Shown: piece after piece, positions 6,795 through 14,053 of the stretch
How positions within the stretch are numbered: the first letter of the stretch is position 1
Layout: each line of letters opens with the position of its first letter
Assembly (NCBI GenBank): GCA_029858845.1
Contig: JAOUEG010000015.1
Coordinates: 1-16,085, forward strand
DNA length: 16,085 bases
Source: Chloroflexota bacterium
GTDB lineage: Bacteria > Chloroflexota > Limnocylindria > Limnocylindrales > CSP1-4
Direction: 5' to 3'
Position numbers and translations under genes: made by a program
Notes under the pieces: model-generated
Database searches by the model: none
Told to the model about the DNA's origin: nothing
The model's input: only the letters and a program-made list of their open reading frames with translations

Positions 6795-7228
6795 GCGGAG
6801 AACGCCCGCACGACCTCGATCTGGCCCTCGAGCGCAGCCGACATCCGCGCCGCTGCCTCGTGGCCGCGCGGTGTCAGGAAGACGGTGATTCCGCGGCGAT
6901 CGCCGGCTACGCGTCCGTAGGCGCGCTCGACAAGGCCGAGCTCTTCGAGGCGATCGAGCAGCTTCGTGGTGCCGCCACTCGTGAGAGCCCCGCTTGCCTG
7001 GAGGTCTCGTGGTCGGAGGGGCCCGCGAAGGCTGAGCTCGCAGACCGCGAGCACGTGGGCGTTGGTGACGACGTCCTGTTCCGTGAACTGCTTGGCGAGC
7101 GCCTGGTGCGTCCGGTGCCCGAACGCGCCCAGCAAGACCAGGATCTGCTGGGCGCGGTCCGGACGGTCATCGTGGGACTTCGGTCCGCTGTCCACGACGG
7201 CGGTCTCGGTGGCCCCTGAAGATCGCAT
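6767..7228 (-). CDS. MarR-family winged-helix transcriptional regulator
   Basis: A DNA-binding dimeric repressor or activator of about 153 residues. The winged helix is clear: RGPLRPRDLQASGALTSGGT, then TKLLDRLEELGLVERA for the recognition helix region, then VAGDRRGITVFLTPRG for the wing with the family's DRR motif. A C-terminal helix that ends in AALLED would contribute to dimerisation. The start is unclear: ATG 7228 and TTG 7237 are in frame, neither has a strong ribosome binding site, and a GTG about 12 codons in is also possible. It lies about 57 bp downstream of the membrane-protein gene at 7286-7678 on the same strand, so they are probably co-transcribed. The end of the gene has been duplicated (see repeat). 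The effector is unknown. Confidence 0.88.
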   Translation of the reverse strand: MRSSGATETAVVDSGPKSHDDRPDRAQQILVLLGAFGHRTHQALAKQFTEQDVVTNAHVLAVCELSLRGPLRPRDLQASGALTSGGTTKLLDRLEELGLVERAYGRVAGDRRGITVFLTPRGHEAAARMSAALEGQIEVVRAFSAELAALLED

Positions 7229-7285
7229 CGTGTTCAAGGTGGCCGACCGACGGGGATCGCTCCAGACCGCCCGGCGGCCCAGGCG

Positions 7286-7678
7286 TTAGGAGCGGCCGAA
7301 TGCGGCCTTGACGTTCGGGCGCATGAAGTACCACAGGATCACGGCCGAGATCACGAGGTTCGTGATGGCCGCGATGCCGATCGTGGAATCGAATCCTTGG
7401 GTGACCGCGGCGATCGCGTCCACGACGATCCGGATGCCCAGGACGACGACGGCCAGCATCCATGCCCAGCCCGCAAGGGTGAACATACCGCCGGCGACGA
7501 TGATGGAGAGGGCTCCCCCGATGATCGACGCCCAGCCGCTGATGCCGGCGGCATCCGTGGCCGAGGCCAGGCCGAAGCTCGTGATCTCAAGCGCCTCGGT
7601 ACCGACGAGGATCTGGAACACACCCGTGACAGCCAACACGATCGCGATGATCGTGATCCCGATAGGCCGTTCGCCCAT
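7286..7678 (-). CDS. Four-helix integral membrane protein, copy 2
   Basis: A 130-residue membrane protein with helices at about residues 8-26, 46-68, 70-92 and 101-119, ending in MRPNVKAAFGRS. The layout and the VKAAFG tail match the protein at 2675-3082, so the two are paralogues. GGGAGG (minus strand) lies 6 bases ahead of ATG 7678, a strong and unambiguous start. The next gene downstream is the MarR regulator, which may control this transcript. No function is known. Small residues dominate the helices (Gly, Ala), which favours tight packing or oligomerisation. Confidence 0.82.
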   Translation of the reverse strand: MGERPIGITIIAIVLAVTGVFQILVGTEALEITSFGLASATDAAGISGWASIIGGALSIIVAGGMFTLAGWAWMLAVVVLGIRIVVDAIAAVTQGFDSTIGIAAITNLVISAVILWYFMRPNVKAAFGRS

Positions 7679-7909
7679 GAGCTACCTCCCTTGCAATTCC
7701 GTCCATGGAGCTGCGCCCTGCAACCTGGGCGGGGCGGGCCCGAACGCAGGCGAGTCTACCAGTCTGAGTCACAGAGAGCGCGAGGAGGTAGCACACTGAC
7801 ACAGGCATCTGTCCTGGCAAGGGGGCCCGGGATCCACGAGGTCGCTCCCAGCGAGAAGAGAACTCCTACGTCGGCTGATCCCGTCCGTCTCGCCGGCGCC
7901 GATGCCCCC
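7679..7909. promoter_or_regulatory. Leader and promoter region of the membrane-protein/marR unit
   Basis: About 230 bp with no supported gene, expected to carry the minus-strand promoter of the gene at 7286-7678. A minus-strand TAGACT near 7755 resembles a -10 element, but no good -35 is visible. An 8-bp palindrome, TCCATGGA (7702-7709), lies in the leader and could be part of an operator, though a site this short is weak evidence. Confidence 0.3.
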
Positions 7910-7926
7910 GCCGGTCGCCGACCGGC
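7910..7926 (-). terminator. Hairpin abutting the stop codon of the small membrane protein
   Basis: Perfect 7-bp arms GCCGGTC (7910-7916) and GACCGGC (7920-7926) with a 3-base loop begin at the base after the minus-strand TAG (7929-7927). There is no U-run. It is a plausible transcript end or 3' stabiliser. Confidence 0.55.
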
Positions 7927-8208
7927 CTACGTTCCACGGTAGCCGGACACCTGCTCCCGGCCGGCGAAGAACCCAACGCCCCAGGTTCCCAGATCCAGGA
8001 GGAACGCCAGGGCCAGGAACACGATGTTCAGGACGTCGAGTCCGTTGGGCTGGACGAAGGCATAGATGAGCGTGGTCCACGGGAAGAAGAGGAATCCGCC
8101 CAGCAGCAGCACGTCGGACCCGAATGCGGCCGACCAGCTGGCCTGGTCGTTCCACCAGCCCACAAGGATCGCGAAGCGCGGCAGGATCGCGCCGAATATC
8201 GCCATCAT
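7927..8208 (-). CDS. Small three-helix membrane protein, hypothetical
   Basis: A 93-residue hydrophobic protein with helices at about residues 2-18, 32-52 and 58-82 and a short polar tail (GREQVSGYRGT). Trp-rich loops (GWWNDQASW) and the LLGGFLFFPWTTLIYAF stretch are distinctive and resemble a small membrane protein seen widely in Actinomycetota without assigned function. A GGAGA element lies about 8 bases ahead of ATG 8208; ATG 8205 directly follows and is an equal alternative. The gene 73 bp upstream on the same strand (8282-8746) may be in the same transcript. Confidence 0.75.
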   Translation of the reverse strand: MMAIFGAILPRFAILVGWWNDQASWSAAFGSDVLLLGGFLFFPWTTLIYAFVQPNGLDVLNIVFLALAFLLDLGTWGVGFFAGREQVSGYRGT

Positions 8209-8281
8209 CAGTCAGGTCTCCCATGTGCCACGGCAACCGGCGCTCGCCGGAGACGCCCGTCATCGTAGCGCGGGGTCGAAC

Positions 8282-8746
8282 TCAGTACTCGCCCTTGATC
8301 ACGAAGAACGAACCGCGGATGGTCCCGGCCAGCTTCGACCTCTGGCGCGCGAACTTGAAGCGCGAAGCGAGTTCGGCCGGTACCTCCATGCCGTCGGACA
8401 GCTTGAACCCGACCGCCCGTTTCCCGGCGTCGTCGAGCGTGTACAGCACGTTGACCGACAGGCCGCTCTCGTAGAAGACGTAGGCCCAGCGGATGTTCTC
8501 GACCTGGAAGCTCGTCGCCTCGAGCGGGCGGGACGCGATGACGAGGTCGCGCTCCTCCTTGAGGACGCGGTGGACGTAGTCGATCGTCTCCTTCGCCTCG
8601 CTCGCGGGTTCCACGCTGAAGTCGTGGTCGTACTTGTTCTTGAAGTAGCGGGCCTCGTTCGCCCGCAGCCCGGCGAGCGCGGTCGCCACCGGTGAGGACC
8701 CCAGGCCGACGGTCGAGACGTTGGTGAAATCCACGATAGAGCCCAC
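8282..8746 (-). CDS. Conserved-looking hypothetical soluble protein
   Basis: A 154-residue protein without signal peptide or membrane helix. The start is GTG 8746, with GAGGAG (minus strand, 8757-8752) 5 bases ahead; longer in-frame extensions upstream have no protein character. Notable parts are an acidic/aromatic stretch ARYFKNKYDHDFSVEP (residues 32-47), a charged helix EAKETIDYVHRVLKEERDL (50-68), and a beta-rich C-terminal half (ATSFQVENIRWAYVFYESGL, VNVLYTLDD, AGTIRGSFFVIKGEY). I do not recognise the family. It is divergent from the GH1 gene and shares a 147-bp intergenic region with it. Residue composition and wobble G/C bias support a real gene. Confidence 0.7.
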   Translation of the reverse strand: MGSIVDFTNVSTVGLGSSPVATALAGLRANEARYFKNKYDHDFSVEPASEAKETIDYVHRVLKEERDLVIASRPLEATSFQVENIRWAYVFYESGLSVNVLYTLDDAGKRAVGFKLSDGMEVPAELASRFKFARQRSKLAGTIRGSFFVIKGEY

Positions 8747-8812
8747 GAGATGCTCCTCTGTGCGAACGCGATCAGGCTGCGGCAGCGGGGTTGGCACAGT
8801 CGCAGCCATGCC

Positions 8813-8835
8813 GTGGCGGGCAGCCCTGCCGCCAC
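8813..8835. promoter_or_regulatory. Inverted repeat in the divergent GH1 promoter region
   Basis: GTGGCG (8813-8818) pairs with CGCCAC (8830-8835), extended inward by a further GC pair with one bulged base. It lies about 60 bp ahead of the GH1 start and about 65 bp ahead of the divergent gene. It could be an operator or a leader hairpin; sequence alone does not decide. Confidence 0.3.
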
Positions 8836-8876
8836 CGATGACGCCGATCGTGCGGTCGGGTTCCTCTCTTCTCGTT

Positions 8877-8888
8877 GAGCATATGCTC
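8877..8888. promoter_or_regulatory. 12-bp perfect palindrome just upstream of GH1 start
   Basis: GAGCATATGCTC is a perfect palindrome ending 5 bases before the ATG at 8894. It contains TATGCT (8882-8887), which could serve as a -10 element placing transcription start at or next to the ATG. A repressor bound here would block the promoter. Confidence 0.5.
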
Positions 8889-8893
8889 TTCAG

Positions 8894-10258
8894 ATGCACG
8901 GTTCGCCGACGATCGAGCTTGACCCGGCCCATCTGGCCCAGCCGTTCCCCGCGGAGTTCAGCTGGGGCTTCGCCGCCTCCGCCTATCAGATCGAGGGGGC
9001 AGCGGCCGAAGATGGCCGGGGACCGTCGATCTGGGACACCTTCGCTCGCCGGCCGGGCGCCATCGCTGACGGTAGCACCGGGGACGTCGCCTGCGACCAC
9101 TACCACCGCTACCCGGAGGATGTGCGGCTGATGGCCGATCTGGGCGCTCGTGCCTATCGGTTCAGCATCAGCTGGTCGCGGGTACTGCCCCTCGGAACCG
9201 GCGCCGTCAACCAGCCCGGTCTCGACTTCTACCGGCGTCTCGTCGATGCGCTGCTCAACGCAGGTGTCGAGCCGCTGATCAACCTCTTCCACTGGGACCT
9301 GCCGCAGGCACTGCAGGACCTCGGCGGATTCGCCGACCCTCGGGTCGTGGACTGGTTCACCGACTACGCAGCGTTACTCGCCTCGACGCTGGGAGACCGC
9401 GTCAGGGATTGGATGACCTTCAACGAGCCGGCCGTCTTCGCCTTCCTCGGCCATGCCGACGGCATCCACGCTCCGGGGTTGCGTGACTGGCCGACCGCGA
9501 TCCGGGTGGCTGACAACCAACTCCGCGCTCATGCCCGCTCCGTCCAGGCCATCCGCGCCTTGGTCCCTGACGCGAGGATCGGCATGGCGATCGACGTCAA
9601 CCAGGTCGCGCCGGCGACCGGCTCGGAGCACGATCGGCTCGCCGCCGAAAGGTGGAGCTCCGCTCGCGACGCATGGTTCCTCGATCCGCTGTTCGGGCGT
9701 GGCTATCCGGCATTGGGGCTCGACGCCCACCGCGAGGCGGGCCACCTCGAAGGCGTGGATCTCGCCGAGCCGCCCGCGGGCGATCTTGACTACCTGGGAC
9801 TGAACTACTACCGGCGCGACTCGGTCCGCGCCAGGTCGGAGCGGGCATTCGACTGGGAGATCGGCGCCCTGCCGGGGTCGGAGCAGACGCAGATGGAGTG
9901 GCACGTCGCGTCCGACGGCCTGCGCGACGTCCTGCTCGAGCTCACCCAGCGGTACGGGCCGCCGGAGATCGTGATCACCGAAAACGGCGCCGCATACCCG
10001 GATCGCGTCGATGAGGACGGGCGGGTCCGCGACGTGGACCGCCTGGGCTACCTGGCCCGCCACGTCGCGGCGGCCTCCGACGCGCTGCGCGCCGGGGTGC
10101 CGCTCACCGGGTACTACGTCTGGTCGCTACTCGACAACTACGAGTGGAGCCTTGGCTACACGCGGCGCTTCGGCCTGGTCCATGTCGACTTCGGGAGCCA
10201 GCGCCGCACGCCCAAGGACAGCGCCGCCTGGTATCGGCGACTCACTACCCGACGGTAG
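8894..10258 (+). CDS. GH1 family beta-glucosidase
   Basis: A 454-residue retaining beta-glycosidase of glycoside hydrolase family 1, hydrolysing beta-glucosides or related disaccharides. The N-terminal signature FSWGFAASAYQIEGA is at residues 22-36. The acid/base is E178 in TFNEP (175-179), the nucleophile is E363 in ITENG (361-365), and the sugar-binding tail SLLDNYEWSLGYTRRFGLV (411-429) supplies E417 and W418 for the -1 site. Length is normal and no signal peptide is seen, so the enzyme acts in the cytoplasm on imported sugar. ATG 8894 fits the family start, yet no ribosome binding site precedes it, so the transcript may be leaderless. It converges with the ABC-transporter/GH3 series and probably works with it. 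Precise specificity (glucose, galactose, 6-phospho forms) cannot be read from sequence. Confidence 0.96.
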   Translation: MHGSPTIELDPAHLAQPFPAEFSWGFAASAYQIEGAAAEDGRGPSIWDTFARRPGAIADGSTGDVACDHYHRYPEDVRLMADLGARAYRFSISWSRVLPLGTGAVNQPGLDFYRRLVDALLNAGVEPLINLFHWDLPQALQDLGGFADPRVVDWFTDYAALLASTLGDRVRDWMTFNEPAVFAFLGHADGIHAPGLRDWPTAIRVADNQLRAHARSVQAIRALVPDARIGMAIDVNQVAPATGSEHDRLAAERWSSARDAWFLDPLFGRGYPALGLDAHREAGHLEGVDLAEPPAGDLDYLGLNYYRRDSVRARSERAFDWEIGALPGSEQTQMEWHVASDGLRDVLLELTQRYGPPEIVITENGAAYPDRVDEDGRVRDVDRLGYLARHVAAASDALRAGVPLTGYYVWSLLDNYEWSLGYTRRFGLVHVDFGSQRRTPKDSAAWYRRLTTRR

Positions 10259-10268
10259 ATTGTCGCCC

Positions 10269-10281
10269 GCTGGGCTCCAGC
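10269..10281. terminator. Short inverted repeat between convergent GH1 and GH3 genes
   Basis: GCTGG (10269-10273) and CCAGC (10277-10281) form a 5-bp stem with a 3-base loop in the 61-bp convergent gap. There is no T-run on either side. It could act as a weak bidirectional terminator. Confidence 0.3.
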
Positions 10282-10319
10282 TCCGGGCCGCGGGGGCATC
10301 GCTCCGGGATCCTGACGCT

Positions 10320-11900
10320 CTAGACCCGTGTCATGAGCCCGTGGCCGCGCGGATGGAGCCCGGCGATCTCCACGGGTAGCCGGCCGACACACGGCGCCTC
10401 GCCCAGCAGTGCGGCCGCGAGCGCCTCCATCGACGGCGGCAGGATGCCGTAGCTGCAGACGTGGGTCCGGGCGGACGGGTAGGCCAGCAGGTCCCACGGC
10501 GTGCGCAGGGCGATGGTCACGGCCGGCGTGCCAGTCGACAGGACCGCCGCGACCAGCGCTGCCTGTGCCGGCTGGAGGTGTGCCGCGTAGGTCCCGACGA
10601 TGACCAGACCGTACCCGGCAAGCCGCGCACCGAGACCGGACAGGTCGGACGCCCGCGGCATCGCGGGAAGGAGGATCTCGTCCACGCCGGGGATCCGGCG
10701 GCGGAGCGCCGACGCCAGGGTCGGCGTCACCGTCGATGACGTGTCGGCCGGCGTCAGGTCGGCGGGCAACGAATGGACGACCGCGATCCGAGCGTCGGCG
10801 GCGGGCCGCAACGGCAACAGCCGATCGTCGTTCCGCACGAGCGTGAGCGACCGCCGGGCCAGCTCGGCCGCGAGGGCCTGGTGGTTCGCGCACCCGACGA
10901 CGTCCAGCGGCGGCGGCTCGAACCCACCCAGCCAGTGGCGCAGCTCGCCCAGCCGGCGTGTTGCGGCGGCGTCATCGTCGACATCGATGAGGCCTCGCTG
11001 CTGCGCCTGGGTGAGACCCTCCGCCAGCCGTGCCAGCGCTCGTTCGTCGGGCGTCCCGAGCAGCAAGTCCTCACCGGCCCGGAGCGCGGTGATGGCATTG
11101 GCGACCTGGGCGGAACCCTGGGCCAGGGCGCGCATGTCCAGGGCATCGGTGATGGTCGCACCCTGGAACTGCAGCTGCCCGCGTAGCAGATCGCGCACGA
11201 CCGCGGCCGACAGGCTGGACGGCAGGCCGTCGTCCTGCCCGGCCAGCGCGACATGGCCGGTCATGACCATCCGCGCGCCCGCTGCCAGCGCCGCCCGAAA
11301 CGGGACCAGCTCCCGGCCGGCCAGCGCGGCACCCGTTCGGGATACCCGGGGCAGCTCGTGGTGCGGATCCACTGCCGTGTCGCCCGCCCCCGGGAAGTGC
11401 TTGGCCGTCGCTGCCACGCCCTCGCCTTGCAGGCCACGAACGGTCGCCGCGGCGAGGCGACCGACCGCCTCGGCATCGTCGCCGAAGCTGCGGATCCCGA
11501 GCGCCGGGTTGGCAGGATCACTGGCCACGTCGCACACCGGCGCATAGTTCACGTTCACGCCCAGGGCGCGCAACTCGCGCGCCGTCGCCCCGGCGACGCG
11601 CCGGGCCAGGCCCTCGTCGCCGGTCGCCCCGAGCGCCATCGCGCCCGCGAACGGCGTCGTTGCATCGCCCAGGCCCACCAGCTGGCCGCCCTCCTGGTCG
11701 GCAGCGACCAGCAACGGTGGTGATCCGGCGGGACGTGCCGCCTGGATGGCGGCGGTCAACCCGCGGACCTGGGGCGGATCGACCACGTTATGGACCCGGA
11801 ACAGCGTGACGCCTGCCGCTCCCCGTTCGCCGAGCAGCCGCGCCGCCGACGGCGGAAGTTCGTTGCCCGTGAAGGCGATCAGCAGGCGAGCCAGGGTCAC
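10320..11900 (-). CDS. GH3 family beta-N-acetylhexosaminidase-like enzyme (NagZ-type)
   Basis: A 526-residue glycoside hydrolase family 3 protein. The barrel domain carries AADQEGGQLVGL (67-78), KHFPGAGDTAVDPHHELP (167-184) and the nucleophile D252 in ITDALDM (250-256). D178 and H180 form the Asp-x-His dyad that marks the N-acetylglucosaminidase branch of GH3, where His acts as acid/base. A second alpha/beta domain (about 340-526) follows, making this a two-domain type unlike the short Gram-negative NagZ. No signal peptide is visible, so it is probably cytoplasmic. GTG 11900 overlaps the stop of the upstream permease (GTGA), which settles the start. Likely substrates are GlcNAc-terminated saccharides such as chitobiose or muropeptide sugars. 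Some GH3 enzymes of this branch are bifunctional or phosphorolytic, so activity needs assay. Confidence 0.92.
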   Translation of the reverse strand: MTLARLLIAFTGNELPPSAARLLGERGAAGVTLFRVHNVVDPPQVRGLTAAIQAARPAGSPPLLVAADQEGGQLVGLGDATTPFAGAMALGATGDEGLARRVAGATARELRALGVNVNYAPVCDVASDPANPALGIRSFGDDAEAVGRLAAATVRGLQGEGVAATAKHFPGAGDTAVDPHHELPRVSRTGAALAGRELVPFRAALAAGARMVMTGHVALAGQDDGLPSSLSAAVVRDLLRGQLQFQGATITDALDMRALAQGSAQVANAITALRAGEDLLLGTPDERALARLAEGLTQAQQRGLIDVDDDAAATRRLGELRHWLGGFEPPPLDVVGCANHQALAAELARRSLTLVRNDDRLLPLRPAADARIAVVHSLPADLTPADTSSTVTPTLASALRRRIPGVDEILLPAMPRASDLSGLGARLAGYGLVIVGTYAAHLQPAQAALVAAVLSTGTPAVTIALRTPWDLLAYPSARTHVCSYGILPPSMEALAAALLGEAPCVGRLPVEIAGLHPRGHGLMTRV

Positions 11901-12796
11901 TTGACGGAGCCGGCCAGGATCCCTCGCACGAACGCCCGCTGGAGCAGCAGGAACACGAGCAGCGGCACGATCATGGTCAGGAACGCGCCCGCAGTGAGTA
12001 GGTGCCATGCGCCGCCGTAGGCACCGAGCAGATTGAACAGCGCCGTCGGCATGACGCGGACGTCTGCCCCCGGCCCGAGGAAGACGAGGGCAACCAGCAG
12101 GTCGTTCCAGACCCACAGGAATTGGAAGATCGCGAACGCGCCGAGTGCCGGGATCGAGAGTGGCAGCACGATCCGAATGAACGTCTGGAACGCGGACGCG
12201 CCGTCGATCGCCGCGGACTCGAACAGGTCGCGCGGCAGCTGCGACATGAAGTTGTAGAGCAGGAAGATCGCGAGCGGCAGCCCGAAGGCGGTGTGGGCCA
12301 ACCAGATCCCGACGAACGTGCCGTACAGGGACAGGCCGCTGTAGAGCTTGAGGATGGGGATCAGCGCCATCTGGATCGGCACGACGAGCAGCGCCACGAC
12401 GATGATGAACAGGATGCCCCGGCCACGGAATGGGATCCAGGCGAAGGCATACGCGGCGAACGCGGCGATCGTGATCGGGATGACCGTGGCCGGGATGGTC
12501 ACGATCAGGCTATTCAGGAAGGCCTCACCCATGCCGTTCGACCCGATGACCTGCTCGTAGTTCTGCAGCGTCCACCCCTGTTCGAAGGGGTTGATCAGGG
12601 CCGTCCACCAGCCGGTCTGCGTGATCAGCTGGGGGTCCCGGAAGGAGCTGACGAACAGGCCCGCCGTGGGCACGGTCCACAGGAGGCAGATGACGACGAC
12701 GGAGATGCGCAGCGGGAGGCTGTGGAGCATCGGCGCCCGCCAGAACCTGGTGCGCTCCTTGGAAGCCGGTGCGATCGGCTCGGCAGGTGCAGCCAT
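11897..12796 (-). CDS. Sugar ABC transporter inner-membrane permease, AglG/MalG-like
   Basis: A 299-residue permease subunit of a CUT1-type carbohydrate importer. An N-terminal helix (about 30-50) is followed by a periplasmic loop (GWTLQNYEQVIGSNGMG) and five core helices. The EAA loop that docks the ATPase is at 193-212 (ESAAIDGASAFQTFIRIVLP). Segments such as PATVIPITIAAFAAYAFAWI, VALLVVPIQMALIPIL and the end RAFVRGILAGSVK closely match my recollection of AglG from alpha-glucoside systems. ATG 12796 shares a base with the stop of the preceding permease (TGATG). The 3' end overlaps the GH3 start, so three genes are translationally coupled. The real start is well inside a longer open frame that reaches 13225. 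Confidence 0.93.
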   Translation of the reverse strand: MAAPAEPIAPASKERTRFWRAPMLHSLPLRISVVVICLLWTVPTAGLFVSSFRDPQLITQTGWWTALINPFEQGWTLQNYEQVIGSNGMGEAFLNSLIVTIPATVIPITIAAFAAYAFAWIPFRGRGILFIIVVALLVVPIQMALIPILKLYSGLSLYGTFVGIWLAHTAFGLPLAIFLLYNFMSQLPRDLFESAAIDGASAFQTFIRIVLPLSIPALGAFAIFQFLWVWNDLLVALVFLGPGADVRVMPTALFNLLGAYGGAWHLLTAGAFLTMIVPLLVFLLLQRAFVRGILAGSVK

Positions 12797-13962
12797 CACA
12801 TCGCCGCCTGACGTCGGAAGTTGCGCAGGTTGAGGACCATCACCGGCAGCACGGCGATGAACAGGACGGTCGCCAGCGCTGCGGCGCGACCATCGTTGAA
12901 GAACTGGAACATCTCCGCGAACATCCGCACCGCGACCACGTCGTCGTGGTTCCGCCCCCCGCTGATCGACATGACGATGTCGAAGATCTTGAGCGTGACG
13001 ATCGCGACCGTCGTGGTCACCGTCACGATCGTGCCGCGGATCATCGGCACGATCACCTTGACGAACAGCTGGCGCTCCGAGGCACCGTCGAGCCTGGCCG
13101 CCTCGATGATCTCTGTCGACACCCCCTTGATGGCCGCCGAGAACACGACCATGGCGAAGCCCGTCTGGAGCCAGATCAGGATCATCATCTGCGACGGCAG
13201 GTTGATGGGGAACTGTGTGGCCCACGGGATCGGCTCACCACCGAATGCCGTCCAGACGGCGTTCAGGAGCCCGTACTGGGGCTGGCTCGGCGGCTGCCAG
13301 GCGTAGACGAACTTCCAGATGACGGTCGCGCCCACCAACGAGATGGCAAGCGGCATGAAGACGAAGATCTTCGCCAGTGACTCGCGCCGGATGCGGTCGA
13401 AAAGGGCAGCCGACAGCAGGCCGAGCCCCACGCTGCCTGACGTCGCGATCAGGAGCCACAGGATGTTGTTGCGCAGGATCTCCAGGAATGGCGGCGTGGC
13501 GAGGCTCGCCCAGTTGGCGAGCGTGAAGGCGCCTTCCCCGTCCTGGAAGCTCCCGATCACGGTGACGACCGCCGGATAGACGAGGTAGATCCCGAGCAGC
13601 GCCACGGCCGGCGTGATGAAGACCAATGGAAGGATGCGGTCACGAACCTGCGGTCGCAGGCGCTCGATCAACGAGCTCACGCCCGTGAACAAGAGCCAGA
13701 TCCCGCCGACCCCCACGAGCATCGCGATCGCCGCGAGCAGGAGCTTCGCGAAGAATTGGTCGCCCTGCCCGTTTCGCAATGCCTCGGCGCCCGCGGCATT
13801 GCCGAGCATGTCGTAGATCGACGCGAGCAGCTTCTGCCCGCCCTCCTTGTCGATCAGGACGGTGACGCCGATGGCCGCCAGGACCAGGCCCACCAGGCTG
13901 CCGACCAGCACCGTGCGCGACGTGCCGTACGAGCCAGATCCCTGGGTTCGGTCGACCGCCAC
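12796..13962 (-). CDS. Sugar ABC transporter inner-membrane permease, AglF/MalF-like
   Basis: A 388-residue permease subunit pairing with the AglG-like protein. GGAGGA stands 5 bases ahead of GTG 13962. The core (about 108-388) begins with RILPLVFITPAVALLGIYLV and contains the EAA loop at 287-306 (EAARLDGASERQLFVKVIVP), preceded by LIWLQTGFAMVVFSAAIKGV and followed by VTLKIFDIVMSISGG, all close to AglF of alpha-glucoside transporters as I know them. The first 105 residues are an extra module with two more membrane helices (about 17-37 and 74-94) separated by a hydrophilic loop of about 36 residues. No ATPase gene is present in the window. Substrate is not settled by sequence. Confidence 0.92.
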   Translation of the reverse strand: MAVDRTQGSGSYGTSRTVLVGSLVGLVLAAIGVTVLIDKEGGQKLLASIYDMLGNAAGAEALRNGQGDQFFAKLLLAAIAMLVGVGGIWLLFTGVSSLIERLRPQVRDRILPLVFITPAVALLGIYLVYPAVVTVIGSFQDGEGAFTLANWASLATPPFLEILRNNILWLLIATSGSVGLGLLSAALFDRIRRESLAKIFVFMPLAISLVGATVIWKFVYAWQPPSQPQYGLLNAVWTAFGGEPIPWATQFPINLPSQMMILIWLQTGFAMVVFSAAIKGVSTEIIEAARLDGASERQLFVKVIVPMIRGTIVTVTTTVAIVTLKIFDIVMSISGGRNHDDVVAVRMFAEMFQFFNDGRAAALATVLFIAVLPVMVLNLRNFRRQAAM

Positions 13963-13996
13963 CTCGCTCCTCCGTTGGACGTTGCCGGGATGGTAG

Positions 13997-14026
13997 CGGG
14001 GCGCCCACCGGTGGTGTGGCGCCCCG
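13997..14026 (-). promoter_or_regulatory. Stable intercistronic hairpin between binding-protein and permease genes
   Basis: Nine pairs of CGGGGCGCC with GGCGCCCCG, one bulged base, then four more pairs CACC/GGTG around a 3-base loop give 13 bp in total. It sits in the 91-bp gap after the solute-binding-protein stop. No U-run follows in the direction of transcription, which favours partial termination or 3' protection of the binding-protein message rather than a full stop. Confidence 0.75.
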
Positions 14027-14053
14027 TGGTCTAGCTACGTGACGATGTGCCCG

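Noticed and set aside
8747..9292. N-terminal extension of the protein at 8282-8746
   Set aside because: It would run antisense through the GH1 gene's conserved N-terminus; GTG 8746 has a good GAGGAG and sensible protein begins there.
10600..11547. 315-residue plus-strand open frame opposite the GH3 gene
   Set aside because: Ser/Arg/Ala-rich antisense shadow; the minus strand carries the GH3 catalytic motifs.
11900..12116. N-terminal extension of the GH3 protein
   Set aside because: The extension is Arg/Pro-rich and overlaps the permease gene out of frame; the GTG overlapping the permease stop fits the GH3 family start.
12797..13225. N-terminal extension of the AglG-like permease
   Set aside because: It overlaps the preceding permease out of frame with His/Asp/Arg-rich shadow sequence; the family N-terminus and the TGATG overlap place the start at 12796.
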